Assembly: GCA_008360955.1 (NCBI GenBank)
Contig: LUCM01011144.1
Coordinates: forward strand, 1-64,000
Direction of reading: 5' to 3'
Source: Fasciolopsis buskii
Lineage: Eukaryota; Platyhelminthes; Trematoda; Plagiorchiida; Fasciolidae
Length of the DNA stretch: 64,000 bases
Every line of letters starts with the position of its first letter. Positions within the stretch are counted from its first letter, which is position 1. Below, piece after piece: positions 20,765 through 34,283 of the stretch. Below the pieces are notes generated by a model that worked only from the letters and a program-made list of their open reading frames with translations, ran no database searches and had not been told where the DNA came from. Position numbers and translations under genes: made by a program.

Positions 20765-22879
20765 AGCGCCACTATCTGGTTTGTGGTGTTTTGCACGAGA
20801 ACACTTGTCAGACGGAAACCACTATATCCCCGACACTGTCAGTGCTTTCCCACAGTCGTTCATTCGGTAAGCATGACGCTACTTTATCTGTGACTAACCA
20901 CCAATATGGCGGCCGTCCTTCTAACCGTAGCCAGTGATATGCAGCTCTCCCTTGATTCTCGTCTGGAACCCGGACCTGACCTAATTACCTTGGTGCTATT
21001 GATTTGACCTGTTTACCCGTCTGCGTTTGTTTTCTTAGCAGTAAGTAAACATTACATAGGTGACTTAAATATCCTGACAGAAACCATCCGCTAGTCGGTG
21101 ACCGTTGATTTCGAAGCCACGGTAATTTTCGTCCTAATGTTAACTGATGGAAAACACAAGTCCCATTGAATCCGAGTAGATTCAGCATATCTGCAGAATT
21201 TAGTATCATCTGCGAGCAGTGGTGATTCATTCTTAATAATCGGGAACCATTCTATATCCAGCATTGATCTCCACCGATTACAGTCGCCATGGTATGGTGT
21301 TCCCGGATTCTCCTAGGAGCCGGCAACCACAAAGATGAGCTTTTAACTATAATATAAAGCATATAGTCCTTCTGTCCTAGCATCTGGAGGCACACTTTAT
21401 GATTCACGCCATCAAAAGTCTAGCTGGTACGACTACACTTTACCTCACCGAGGAAGCCAAAAGTTCTGGTAGGACAGGGCTTGCCCTTTTTGGACCCTCT
21501 GTCCATTTCAAGGTGTGAATCTTTCGTTCTGCACTCCCAAACCGGAATTTCCCGAGTGATTCAGCCAAGTATGTGACCTTGGTGTACTTTTGAGCCGCTC
21601 AGTATTTCATCGGTTGCACTGGTCGCTCACTTCTGTCAGCCACATCCGATTTGGGAAGGGTAAAAACAGATACCCGCCTTATGGAAAGGCAAATAACACG
21701 TCGTCCGCTATAAAACCGAACGCTTGGTTTCCTCTGCAACCGTCACTGATCATTCGGACCCCCTAACAAGGCAGTTTGCCGCAACTTCTGCTCTTCTAAT
21801 TGCACTCTCATCTGTAATTTCTCTGGCGATTTTGTGAAACAGGAAATCCGAGGTCTTATATTTCCGGTTCGTCTTCAACTCCACCACACTTGCATATCCT
21901 ATTCCTTTAGTTTATTGTCTTCTATATCCCTGTTCTCCACCTCGTGTTAGTACAGTACTAAGAAGATCCGCCAAGCGCTGCACTATGTGAACGTATGCAA
22001 ACTACTTGGTCAGGGCGGTATGCCAGTGACGGTTCTTAAAATGTGTGCCTCCTAATTTGACCTCTCTTTCATACCGTCTATTCTGTTTCTTCAATCCCGT
22101 ACTTTCTGGACCCCTTGTGAACGTTGTAGTTTCTCCCATCCTCAAAAGCGGCAACTGTCGTCTAATTTTCACCTTGTTCGAGGCCGGCAATCGTTGAAAG
22201 GAGGACAGTCCCCGAGGTAGTAAGAAAATACTAAAGCCCTAACTAGTGGGCTTTCCCAGTGAGACTGAGTTAAACTATTGGGTCCACGAGGCCTCCACCT
22301 ACGTGATTGTGGAAGAACTTGTCGATGAGGGCAGGTGCTGCAGTCAGCGCCATTCCTTCATTCGAAACGTCTATGCTTCTCTGGAGTTCACCTGTCTTTC
22401 GATCATTCTTCCAATATTACTCGGTTCTCTGAGGTCGCGATCAAAACCTGGGCACATTAGTACAAGCTTGGTGTAGAATTTACCCAACGGTAGAAAGTCT
22501 TCGCTCTCGGCAGGATTCGAATCCAAGTATGGACGCATGTTTGCGAAAATTCGTTACATTAGGCCGTTATTTCGAAATTATCCGAAACCATACTTTTTCT
22601 GGCTCTCGTCTCTCTCCTGGTTGGCTGTGGTCGGCAATCACGGGAAACAATCGGTCTTATTCGATATTTTGATCAAGCTTGATACGAAATTCTTCTGGAG
22701 CGGCCACCCATTTTCGGGTTCCTTCTAGCTCTCCCTCTGTGGTTACCATGTTTCTCAGCAAACAAATCATCTCTGCCACAGGTTACTTGGTTCTATCCAG
22801 ACCCCTTCTTATGACTGCATTTGTTCACCAGGGTTTAGTACGTTTTCTCATTCTCTTCTTCCTTTCTTTCTTTTCCTTT
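20765..22879. other. No recognisable gene
   Basis: Short unrelated frames only. I see no LTR, SINE head or RT motif that I could defend. Confidence 0.35.
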
Positions 22880-22889
22880 ATCAATGCGG

Positions 22890-22965
22890 TCATCAAAGGT
22901 AAGTTGACCGACGTTAGAAGGATTCGAACCCGCGATCTTCAGGTTGAAAAGCCACGGTGTATTTT
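22890..22965 (-). repeat. tRNA-like (SINE-type) pol III B-box sequence
   Basis: On the minus strand GCGGGTTCGAATCC is a near-perfect pol III B box, preceded by GTGGCTTTTCAACCTGAAGATC, which could be an anticodon-arm remnant. No complete cloverleaf can be folded by eye, so a SINE head or tRNA pseudogene is more likely than a tRNA gene. Confidence 0.35.
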
Positions 22966-23399
22966 CAGTCCGATTCATTCGTTTGCCAGTGACATTGTCA
23001 TTCAAGGTTCCCTTTCTTAACGCTATCTTCACCAAGCCGAAACTAATACCCATCGCGACCATAGTATGGCAATTTTTTTATCGGAGTCCGACCTTGGAAA
23101 CTTCTTAGCCGGTCAACCTGGTAAAGGGCGGGGTGCATTCGCCCTTACCTCGCTCTCTTGTGAACTCACTACCACAACGAAAAGGCAGTGTGTGGAACTT
23201 CCTGCGTATTAACTGGGTGGAACACCGGCCATTGTAGAGCAATCCGAAAGGCGTTTAGGGTGAGCAACCGACTCGAAGACTGAGACGCCCACCCTCAACC
23301 ATGTCAAGAGGTTTGGGGGCGGTGGGTGTTCTAGCAGACTTACAGACGTTTGGTTTCCCGAACTACTCGTCATCCAGTGTTAACATCCAACCTGTCACT

Positions 23400-23525
23400 G
23401 TACAGCCGTTTCATCCTTGTTGGAAATCATCAGCAGTGGATACATACACGGTGCTCGAACTGGAACACGACCCATTAACAAAAAGATTTTCGTCGAACGC
23501 CTTAGCCATGCGCTAAGGCGCTCCA
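23400..23525 (-). repeat. tRNA-derived SINE, family B, copy 1
   Basis: On the minus strand it reads TAGCGCATGGCTAAGGCGTTCGA, a tRNA-like A-box region, then a B-box-like GTTCCAGTTCGAGCACCG. CACTGCTGATGAT and CTGTACAGTG follow. The same order and words recur at 44437-44565, so the two are copies of one family. Confidence 0.55.
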
Positions 23526-26500
23526 TCAAACATCAATACTACATAATACGGCGTTCCTACCCGTCACTCGATCTTGCAGACCATACACCAGTTGCGCACC
23601 AGTTGAATGACTCAGGTGAAGGCAAACATCTCTATAGGCAGGAGAAGACAGTACACTGTGCTTTGCAGGAATTTTTCGTGCAAACCAATCCAGTAAAATG
23701 TTCTTGCACTTCAAATAGTCCGGTTATGTTGGGACGCCAGTGCTAGGCATCTTGTTCAAGGTTGACCAACTTCGACACCGCTTGTGCGGTGGGCGTCATG
23801 CATTTCTTCCAATTATGCTGAGCTACAGTCATTGGCACTCAGCCATCCATTCTTCCATTTTCTCTATCCGTTCTGCTCACTCAGAAACATGGATGTGTCG
23901 GACTTAGTTTGTTCGCCTTGAGGGAGGGCCACGAATTCGTGGTGACTTTACTTCTCTTCCTTTTAGATTTTACCTCCACTTCATCTCGTTAGGCCCCGAT
24001 TTTGCTAGCTCTACATCCGAGTGGTTTCTATTTTAGCCATCGATGCGTCCCAATTTTTGTGGCAGTCTTGCTCATCACAGCGTGTCGTGAGTCACTTGAC
24101 AATACCTTAACATTATGGACGTGCTGGGCTTTGTGTGCGACTACTGAAGTATGCGCACCAGTAGACGTGTTTCTCCCTTGATAGCGGGTTAATGTGAATA
24201 CCCCAGTGTTGCGAGAGCTAGTATTATTCCTGTTTCACAATTCTGAGTTATCTGGTTTTATCCTTTTACACCCTTTGAGATTTATGCTGATTCTGTTCAA
24301 CATCACGAGGAGCACACTTCGATAATTGGGATTGGTCTTCCCATCTGCATTACTTCTATATCTCCCAAGTACAGTGGCCTCTTCGTAAGAGCATGCACTG
24401 TTATTTCAACTTGCAATTGTAGTTTCATAACCCGTTATCTCAATTGCCGAATTCTTCCTTGTATCTTGAAATAACTGCTGATTCAAACTCTTGTAACTGG
24501 GTTTCTGTTACGGAAAAGATAGGAAAGTTTCTTCTGCTATATCGTAACCCAAGGGGGTGCGATGATCAAATTGTCATAATCCTGGTAGGTCACTACTTTT
24601 GTACCAGTGCGCGCAAAATCCGGATGATCCTCGGTCGATGACTCCTCAGTCACCCAATTCTCAGTGAGAAATGACGACGGACAAATACGTAACTTCATTC
24701 GAGTGAAACCAGAAGCCATTGTCTTGTATAGTACAGACAAGGGGAAACATGACCATATTTGTTATTGGTGTGAAACGAAAAAAGTTCTGGCTTTCTCTTA
24801 TCATTTCCACGTCATGCATTTCGGCGAATCTCTAAATCAAGAGTCGATGTCTTATTCCTTCCGGTTGGTACTAAGCAAAAGTGTTTTTCACCATCGCTAC
24901 AGTAAAAGGAACGGCCATACGGCTATAAATTGTTTTTGTCGTTAGCCCTAGACGGTTAGGTGCGCCGACCACATGATGGGGTAATTGAAATGGCACTATT
25001 CTCAGACCCGATGGACACTCCTGCTTTGCCCCTTAAAATTGCAAAATTCTGCTACGTATATTTTCGTGCTTTAGACCAAATTAGACAAGCGGGTGAGTTG
25101 TACAAACAGGCGGCGCATGGTCGTGAGGTTATACTAGTAAAAGCCCCATGTAGTCAAGCAAGCGTATCTGATCTAAATAACCTGTTCGTTGGTCTAGTGT
25201 TTCGCGTGGTGTAAGACATAAACGCTAAAGATTGAGAGCCTTTCGCCACGGTTTAAAAGCTAAGATCCATATCAAACCTATAGCACTTGGCTCAACCTCT
25301 GGCATAAGGCTGTCAAACTACAGGAATTTCTATAGTATTAACATGATTTATTGAGAATTGGTTCATTTTTTAACCAAAATCTTGCCACCACGGCAGCCGG
25401 CCGATGGCTTTCATTTTACAGTGCGAATTTATTTGGTTAACTTGCTAACACTTGGGTTACAAGGAATGCCAATGACAGCTCAAACCAATGGTCTTGAACC
25501 TAAACGAACTTGGAACAAAAGTCCTTGAAATCAGTCGAAAACGTAGGTCTTCGAAATACCTGGTTGACCATTATTGTTTTAAACTTCAGGTCGTTGATTC
25601 GGAAGATATATGATGTAACATTTTCAGCCAAATTTCAATTTTTGCAGCTGTCTTCAACCGGAGGTGTGCCAGTGTGGCGGAAACCTATCAAATTTACTGC
25701 AACTTCGATATTTTCGCACCCACTTACTCACTTATAAGCTTTGGAGTAGTGGGTTTCGAACCAAGAATTTTCCAAAGCAAACCATTGTCAAACGTTCCTC
25801 CGGAATTCAAGAACACCATCGGTTTATCGACTAGACTATCTGATTCAAAGCTACTATCCAGGAGCATGGCTATAATGCCACCGAGATCAGAACACAGTAA
25901 CTGCTTCCCCGAATGCGAGGGAGGGCGAGTGGGAACCCGACACCTCCGCTATGGTTGCGTGCATTCCGAGGAAACACGTACAATCGCCCTCTAACGAAAC
26001 AATGGAGTTGTCCCGTTGTTCTTCTCTATCTTCCTCTTTGTGCTTTTTCGTGGCATGCACGTGGTCCTCCTGGTATTCCTTGATGTCCGCTATAAATGGC
26101 CATCCACGAACTGAGAGGGAGTGATGCAAGTATGAGTTAGTGTTATTCAACTACCCTGATGTGGTTTTAGCGGCTTCAGTGTTATTACACTATCAGTAAA
26201 AGTGCAATTAGCATATCAGACAGCCTTAACACTTAAACAGTCAAAAAAGAAATACAGTCGAATGTATATAAGCCGGTAAATAATGCTTATGACTATCGAG
26301 TAGTCGTATAAGCCTAAGAAACAACGTAGATGTTCCCCCGGAAAATCCTTCCTCACAAAATTTTTGCCACTCTAATTGAAGCTCCCGGAATATTCACGCT
26401 GAGCGAATTCGCAAATACCAAAAAGGATGGGAGGATATGTGTAAAATGTTTTGGACGTTGGCTAAGGATAATTGCCATTAGCTAATTACTGTTTGAAATT

Positions 26501-29500
26501 TGAAGGACTCTATCCAATAGGATGCTCTTGCGGCTTATATCAAATATGGCAACAATATCTCCGGCTATTCTTATACGTTTTTGTGGTTATTCTTACTTGC
26601 TATTAAAAATGGCTCTGACATTCTTCAAGAAAAGTCAGCAACTGTTTTTTAGTCTTTGGGCATTTACTATGATGTTGTTGTCATTAAAGTAGTTTGATCA
26701 GGTGTATTTCCAGACTTTATCTCCCAGTCTATTTGTTCATACTTTAAGATGTGGTAGCGAAAAACGGACCCTGAGGAAACCCCACCCCCTAAAAGTCGTA
26801 TGTTGCATGAACAGTAGCATAACTGTACTTACATCGCTTCAGATAGAGCGTTCTGTTGTTTGGGAAATTTTGAGATCGTCGAATTTCACGACCACGTTGA
26901 TCACAAATTTTCAAATCTGACACCCTTTTTCGCTCTCGGATGATCAACATTAGGTCTTCGTTGTACGTCATTTCGCTGAAATTGTTTATTTGCATAAGTA
27001 CTATGTGCATCAGGTATCTCATGTGATCTATCTATCAGAGTGAATGCGGTTTAATTCGGGCACGTCGTTTAGCTTAAAACATTCGTTAAGTAAGTCAGCT
27101 ATTGCTTTTCAGTCTGCAGTTTCAGTCCCGGAATACTACTGACTAATAAGGTTGCATGATTTATGAGAATCCGGAAGAGATCCGTTTGTTAATCAGTCGG
27201 ACTTTTCGATCTATGCATGTATATAGACCTAAAGACGAAGTCCTGAGTTTGGCATCTGGAGGAATTGCGCTCGTTTTTGGACGGCCTGCCGGTTCGCTTG
27301 AAAGACAGAATATACATGAAAGAATGTGCACTGGGATTCTGAGGGGGAATGACCGGTCTACTCGATGCTAACTTTCTGACTTCGTATTGAACCGCAACAG
27401 AATACGATACGTTTGTCGTAGTATAGCATGCTATTTTCTTCCAGTCTCCACGTTTTTGCCAACAATGAACCATAAAAATCTATTGCGTACGTTTTTCACC
27501 CGGCTGTAATACTGATACCGGAAGTAGTCGTTGCGCTTCATCCAGAAGTGGCGATAGGTGAAAACGAGGGATGGAAAACGTTTTCATCGACGTGTATCGC
27601 TCCTCGGTTAGACGCGAACGCACCTTAAGTTCCGTATACATAATGCAAAGCTTGTCATGCCGCGTTCGAGATTCGTAAATGCTTGATTTTGATTCTCTGT
27701 TAGAGTTCATACAAGCCTTGCGGCATGGCAATCTGCGAGTTTGTCGAAGTTTCTCTCACAAACTTCTCTTTGAAAATGACAATGAAATATTCAAATTTTA
27801 CTTTCCTGATAATACTCCATGGAATGAATAGTGCCTAGAATTTTCGACACTATTTCCCGGCCACAGCTTTCCGGCATCATCATTTGTGTAACATACGACG
27901 ATGAACCAGCGTTTCTATATTAGTACGGGCATAAGAGTATACCACTTCAATTAGAGTAGAAAAGCGTTGTTTGCGAAGGAAGTCGTTCTGTTAGTAGCTC
28001 CAATCCTCAACTAGCTCTTGGCAATGATCACTAGCAGTTCAAATTGGAACATAAATCGGAGATAGCCGATTGTCAGTTCAACATGATAGCCACTGGTCTG
28101 CTCAGAATGATCCTTGACATAAGTGAGCATGTGATGAACTTGGTTAAAAATTCGTAAGATTCTAACCGATTAAACATACTTTCAGCGCCGGAAATAAAAT
28201 ACGAATCTTTGTCTTATGTTGCAGCTCATGCGCAAATGCATTGAGATTACTACTCAGTTTAACAAACTGGGAACCATCGCGTACGGCGAAGACTCGAAAA
28301 CTATATTTTCACATAACTAACCAATAATTTTTCACACAATAGTTTTCTGCTGGGGTAATGGTTAAATGGTTACAAAGGATTTTTTGCATAATAGTTGAGT
28401 AAGAACATCCGTGACTCGTTTTTATGCTCGGAAATAAGAATGCACTCACTAACAAACGGTAAGACATAAAAGGAGAACAGAATCCAGTTTGTCGCTGTGG
28501 TCGTCACAGAAACGTGTAGGGAGGAAACTGCACCTTTGGCCATTTTCCTTCTTGTTTCAAATGTTTGGACGTGGTTAGCCCACCTAGTGGTACACAGACC
28601 AAAATTCCCGGTCTATTTTACCTTTCTGTGAAGTCCAGCCTTGCGTACACTGACATGCGCAGAGAACAGTGCACAAACGACCAAAAGTACACAGAGTGCG
28701 TAAAGTGACCTTAACTGCCATTAAGAGTGCGACTCATGGCATGGTCATCTCTCCCCACGTTGACCTTGACGTGGCAAGTCCGTAGACGCTTCGATTAGAA
28801 TGCCCCATGTTTGGGGTCACTGCGATGCCCGTCCATTGAATTCGGTTGTTTGTCCGGTTGGATAAGGAATAGGTAACGTTAACAAAATAGTTTGAAAAAT
28901 GTAAGCTGTCCGTGAAATTCGCCCATACCAACTGTCGGTTTGTGCGCCGCGAAAACACGGAGTCGAATTAATTTCTTGTCTATTTGATATGGGCGAAAAT
29001 ATTTGATGAAAGATAAATAATATCACATGAATCACCCCTCTGTTTCGAACTAATGTCAAAAAATTCAAACTTCAAATAGAAACAAGCGTCGATTCATCAA
29101 GATCTGACAAGTGTTTACTTGCTCATAATCTATAAGTACTATACAAATATCTAACGAAATTTCAATACGGATATAGAAATGCGTCACGACAGGATACCTC
29201 AAGTTTCAAACCCAACAGAACCAGTTCGCACAAAGCCAATTGGAAGGGAGTTCTGAACCGCTCTAACATAGTCCCGAATAATTTGGATAGAAATCCAAAA
29301 TAATAATTTGAAATACGATATAGCTTGAAACACCACTCTGCGCAGATTTGTAAACCTGAAGAGCCGTTTGTAAACATAGGGCCTAGCTTTCCCGACGTAA
29401 TTGTGAACATACGTTGAGAACGGTACTCATATACCGAGTCAACAGCTAGCATATATACATAATGTATACGACTGACGACAAGTAAAATTTGAACGCCTCC

Positions 29501-30539
29501 TGTGTGGAAAAAGCACAATGTGAATGAACTGCGTTGCGGTCCTTTAAATTATCAATTGTGAATTTGGGCTCTCGTGCCAGATGAAAATATTAACATAATC
29601 CCACATACAAGATAAGAACCGTTTCACCGATTTTTTATGGTACGGACAAGAAAATCCCAGGGGTAGATCGAGGACGGCTATCATCATAATCGTTGATTTG
29701 CTTATTTAATTCGATGCGAACTATGTATGCAAACTAATCCTGCATAAATGAAATGTGGAAAATCGATTGATCTAGCCGGACTTGTTGATCTCTCGCGACT
29801 AACTTTGCGCAATGTATTTGGATTCATAGAAGCGCCGCATAGAGGCAAGTGCGAAAAACTTCCAGATGTTGGAGGATGCTCGGTTTCAGTTGCACGGGGA
29901 AAATGATATCGTCAGTTTGAGAAAACACAAAATCAAAACAAACAGCAGTTTTCATTAATTAAGGGAACATATCTTTGAAACCATGTGAAGCTCCGAAGTG
30001 CGAGGACTGTTTGAATGGCGTGTAATTTCGGGATTCAACATATAATCGGGTTGTGCCTTGACTATTCCTAACTTCTCCGGAGTGTAGGTCGTCTGAGATG
30101 GTTGAAAGTGGGCTTCCCCTTGATAGTATTATAATGTACGACCTTAGGACAAGCTCTGAAAATTGTAATCAGCGATCGAGTGTTCTTAGTGTGTTCGGAC
30201 CCCAATAGCGCGTAAATGTCAGAAGTAGCCAGAGATGAACAAATTCTAGTGGATGTGGTGGCAGTGGCTTCGATTTACACACAATGGGTTGTTTATTTGT
30301 CTCCCGAGATTTTGTGCTTCACAATGAAGAAGGGAATGAAGCGGATCAAGAAGTCAACGTCTACTATTAGGATCACGGGCATCAGCAATGGTGAACATCC
30401 AGAGGAAGCAACGGCGAACATTCAGGTTAATGCGGATTAGAAGCTCCCCAAAATTGCGGATTGTTGAGCCATTCTTTGCTGGCACAGCAAAGCGAATGTT
30501 CGTGGCTAGCCTTTATCGTAAGCAAGTGAAATAACGCCA
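23526..30539. other. Long stretch without a recognised gene
   Basis: Seven kilobases with only short frames. One possible first exon is 25001-25090 region (+), opening at an ATG near 24990 and reaching a GTGAGT donor near 25094, but I recognise no product. A B-box-like GGTTCGAAACCC lies on the minus strand near 25755. The rest shows nothing I can support. Confidence 0.3.
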
Positions 30540-30770
30540 ATCCCTTACTAAACTTTATTAGGGTTTCCCCGATTGTCCGATCTAAAGAATAGAAATATCC
30601 AAAGACCAATGAATGAATCTAAACGGTTGCAGTCAGAGTGCAAATCGGATTCATATATTTGTGCAATTTAAGATTATATATATTCATTACCTAATACAGG
30701 CAGTAGCATGTAAGAAAAGGAGCGAATAACTTGTTTATGGACAGTCATCACACTCACCATAGCTGGAATG
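30540..30770 (-). repeat. LTR-like terminal repeat, 3' copy
   Basis: It shares ordered blocks with 40490-40620 and 40931-41000, such as GTAGCATGTAAGAAAAGGAGCG. It follows the integrase end by about 70 bp. On the minus strand it contains a TATA-like ATATATATAATC (about 30672-30684) and, downstream, AATAAA (about 30555-30560), as a retroviral-type LTR would. Confidence 0.55.
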
Positions 30771-30839
30771 AATTCTGAAGTGTTTGTAATCTCTGATTGC
30801 TTGCATTGCCAAGCGTTCTGAGCATCTACACGCTGGTTC

Positions 30840-31720
30840 CTAGTGTGCATCTGGATCCGAATCAACATATATGTGACTTGGATTACTGTCTGTGTTATTA
30901 GTAGTGTCAGGCGCGTGATAGTGAATTTGGTCAACGTGTCTTCGGTGCACTGATCCATTGTCCATGTCCAAAACTCTTACCATCCGATTTCCATTTGACC
31001 CTAACACAATCCCGAAATAGGGTCCCCAATCACACTCACTCTGGTAGATACTATCAGCAGATTCTGAGCACATTTGAACAACTAAACCAGGATTGCCCTT
31101 TTCGTGCCGCCAGCTGCATTTTTGCACTGAGGCAATAAAATATCAAAACACCAATCAAAAGATTGGATCATTGACGGGCTAAGTGATTTGATAGCATATT
31201 TTAGTGTCCAAAACGAATTTCTCTGCTAACCCGTTGGATCGTGAATGTCTGGGTGCAGTTTTCAGCTGAAGGCACCCTATTCCTTTGAGTCAGGAGACGA
31301 ATTTATCACTAGTGGAGTGGCTACTATTATCCGCAAACAATACCCGAGGCATTATCTCGGAAATGAAATTTTTCTGTTATGTACTAATAGTGAATTTGGC
31401 ACCACCTGAGGTTGTGAGGTACACTGCAGGCCAGTGAAAACATGAATTAACGAAAACCATAACCCGGTACTTGTTTGAAAACCAGCTACGTCAATCAGCA
31501 TGAGTTCATTCTCAAACCTCATAAGTCACAGACAATGAAGTCTAATTCAAAAGCTGGTAATCTGTTTTCTGTACACAAGTTTCACAGTTTTTAAAGAGAC
31601 TCGCAATATCACTATCGCTCCCGGCCATAAACACGCAAAGTTTGCCAAGGACTTCATTCTGTCAATGCCGAATTCGCCGGAATTCAAGTCAGACAAAATC
31701 GATCATTAAAGTGAGGGTGG
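30840..31720 (-). pseudogene. Ty3/gypsy integrase, frameshifted
   Basis: On the minus strand a zinc-binding region reads GSDSDIASLFKNCETC (about 31625-31575). The catalytic core follows with THAD, FADNSS (normally TDNGT) and NGLAEKF, which carry the expected Asp, Asp and Glu positions. The C-terminal part at 31127-30840 has DWGPYFGIVLGSNGNRMVRV and RHVDQI, then a stop. Stops and frame changes occur throughout. It would have inserted element cDNA into the genome. Confidence 0.7.
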
Positions 31721-32269
31721 AATTACGGCAAGGTCGTTTGAATAGGATTGCCTCAGCATTGAGAGCCGCCACTCTCCTCGAAAAAGGTATTATGGAAAGG
31801 CATTGTTTAGTACTCACACATCATCATCGTTTCATAGCTGGTAAAATAGGTCCAAAATATCGATGTGTCTCACGAATTAAGTCCTGACGACTAACTCGAA
31901 GAGGTGGAACAAACAAAGTCAAAATGTATTATTTGAACTTGAAATAAGTGTACAGAATTCGATCAGCAAAAGTAACAAACATATACGGATCACCTGTAGA
32001 TATTGAATTGGCTCCAACCCAATCTACACAAACGAACACAACAAGAAGTCCACAACGGAAGGAAAACACGTTCGAATTGTATTTAAAGCTCATGACTTTA
32101 CATACAGAATTGATGATATCTCGATTGGTGGTACACATTTCCCCCCAGTCGCCTTGGAGGATTGTTAGGATTTCACAGCCGTTTGACACCACGGTTCTCA
32201 TTGGCCAGTTGTCTAGGCAGGCTAGCTCGAAGCTGTGCCAGACTGTATTGCTCGACTTCTACGTGAACT

Positions 32270-32640
32270 CGTCGCACAAAGTCATCGACATCCCAGGATT
32301 GAGCGTATCTGAATAGAAAATCAGCATGCGGAATTCGCTTGATGCCGTAATGCTGAATATCATGGGCGCACGCCGAAAGTGTGATGCACCACTTTTGCTT
32401 GAATGCCGCAGATGATGTGTGCAGTGATTTTGTTGAATGATAGATAAAACGCAGTGCTTCATGGCCAGAAATAATGGCGAATTTAGAAGCGAGTATGTAC
32501 TTCTGGATCGACTGAACCGAGCGGCAAACTGTTAAAGTTTCATGTTTTGTTTGTGAATAATCCTGTTCGGCAGTGGTGACCCGGCGTGAAACACAAACAA
32601 CTAGGTAACCATCCTATTGTAAAACTACACCAATACCAGT
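32270..32640 (-). pseudogene. Ty3/gypsy RNase H remnant
   Basis: This badly broken stretch lies between RT and integrase. It is assigned mainly by position and by weak matches such as ADYLSR-like residues near its end. Confidence 0.35.
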
Positions 32641-32879
32641 GGGTAATGCACCCGTTGGAAGTCAAACGTCTTAATGGTGAAAGGAAATATGCAAATGTTT
32701 TGTCTTTCAGGTAGACCAGAACAGAACTCAGCGTCTGTCCATGTATCAGCAGACCAACGAAAAACACCAGAAGATAAATCAAATATGGATTCTGCTAGTC
32801 TGGAAATCTTTGGAATAAATCGAGAGTAATATTGTAGAGAGCTGGCTAATGAGCGTAGTTCATTGAAGTTCTCGGGACT

Positions 32880-33600
32880 ATGTACAGCTAGTAGGAGAGA
32901 TAAAGAAACGGGAGGGGGCTTGATGACATCTTAGTCAATCAGATATCCAAAGAATTTAAAGTAGCCCAAATGAAAACATTGGGATGGGTTAATGGCAGCA
33001 ATAAATTCACAGAAGAACCGCAGTAATGAGTGCAGTTTTTCATCATGAACTGCGTTCTTAGAGCCATGTTATCTTCAGAACTCTCAACCCTGAACCAAAC
33101 GTTGGATGGCTGGATTTCCCGCCGACTAAATAATTGCAGTTGAAACTGCCAGTCCACGGGGCAAGTTGTTTATAAGAGTACCGACCGAAGGGAGTATTAA
33201 GAGTAGTAAGCTGACGACAATTTAGGATCTGTAAGCAAGCATGCTTTAGATCCAGATGAGAAAAAAACAAAATAAAAGCCATTGGATCGAGATAACACCT
33301 CCTCCAGTTCTTCTGTAGTACACGTCTGTTGACGAAGTTTCGAAATGAAATTCACACGGTAGTTACAACGGACTCTGGTAGTTTTACCATCAGCTTTGAA
33401 AACAGAAAAATAGGTGCACCACAGTTGGATGATATGACTGGGTACAGAACACCACTGAAGCTAAAGAATCCAAAGCTTCCCTAAATGGGTCTCACGAACC
33501 ATAAGAAAACACGTGCTGCTTAACAAAAGTGAGATCACCATCGAATTCAAACTGAACCGGTGGAATTTTCATTCTCCCGGTGCCTTCAGAACAACACAAA
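32880..33600 (-). pseudogene. Ty3/gypsy reverse transcriptase, frameshifted
   Basis: The minus strand shows the pre-palm segment with GVLYPV (near 33455), then FSHLDLKHACLQI with the catalytic-type Asp (33265-33230), LTTLNTPFG, and HSLLRFFCEFIAAINPSQCF (about 33050-32990). GYFKFFGYLID and LRSLASSLQYYSRFIPK follow. The YxDD block is missing or scrambled. The pattern is that of gypsy elements rather than LINEs. Confidence 0.7.
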
Positions 33601-34265
33601 AAATCTGACAAATATTTACAGTCGCCTGCAAGAAGAGAGGTAGAAACATTAAGTTTCTTCACAAAGTTGAGACCAAATGGGGGCAGTCCGGAATGTATAA
33701 CAAGTCACGGCTGATTGCTTTTCCATATGCATAAGCTGGACATTCTTCCTCAGATAATGCCCGAAAAGGAATGTTTAGGCCATTTGGACTACCTACAGTG
33801 GAATAATCCATGGCTAATAGCGAGAAAATTTGAAATATTTAAGGAAAACAGTGAAGTATCGCAAACAAAACTTATAAAAGGTCGATTTAGTAAACAACGT
33901 ATTCTCACCTAAAAAAATGTACGCATTCTCTATTGTGGGATTCACACTGGTTTTGTGGTAAGTTTATTGATATTTTGGCGGTTGCAGCAACGTTCTCAAC
34001 TGAATAAACTTGTGTATAGTTCCCAACAAAGGACAGTTATGTCCCTCTTTTTTAAATGTATCAGTAAATTTTCAATTTTCCCTGCGCGTTTTCGAAGTCA
34101 GTTCCATGCTGTTTCCCGGCTAGTTTTGTTATTTCACTAAGTTTGCATCCTGAATATGAATAAAGACTTCGTTTCTGCGCACATTTTATAACAACGTTAT
34201 ACCTGACCCATTTGATATGAATCCATCTAGAATACTTCGTGGATGATCCTGGAATTCGCTGTGAA

Positions 34266-34283
34266 GTCGTCGTCGTCGTCGTC
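34266..34283 (+). repeat. (GTC)6 microsatellite
   Basis: Six tandem GTC units. Nearby at 34440-34451 is a run of twelve C. Confidence 0.9.

Noticed and set aside
22890..22965. tRNA gene
   Set aside because: A good B box but no convincing A box, acceptor stem or full cloverleaf; kept only as a tRNA-like repeat.
30216..30440. Plus-strand 74-residue frame as a gene
   Set aside because: It lies beside the gypsy terminal repeat with no motif or splice signal.
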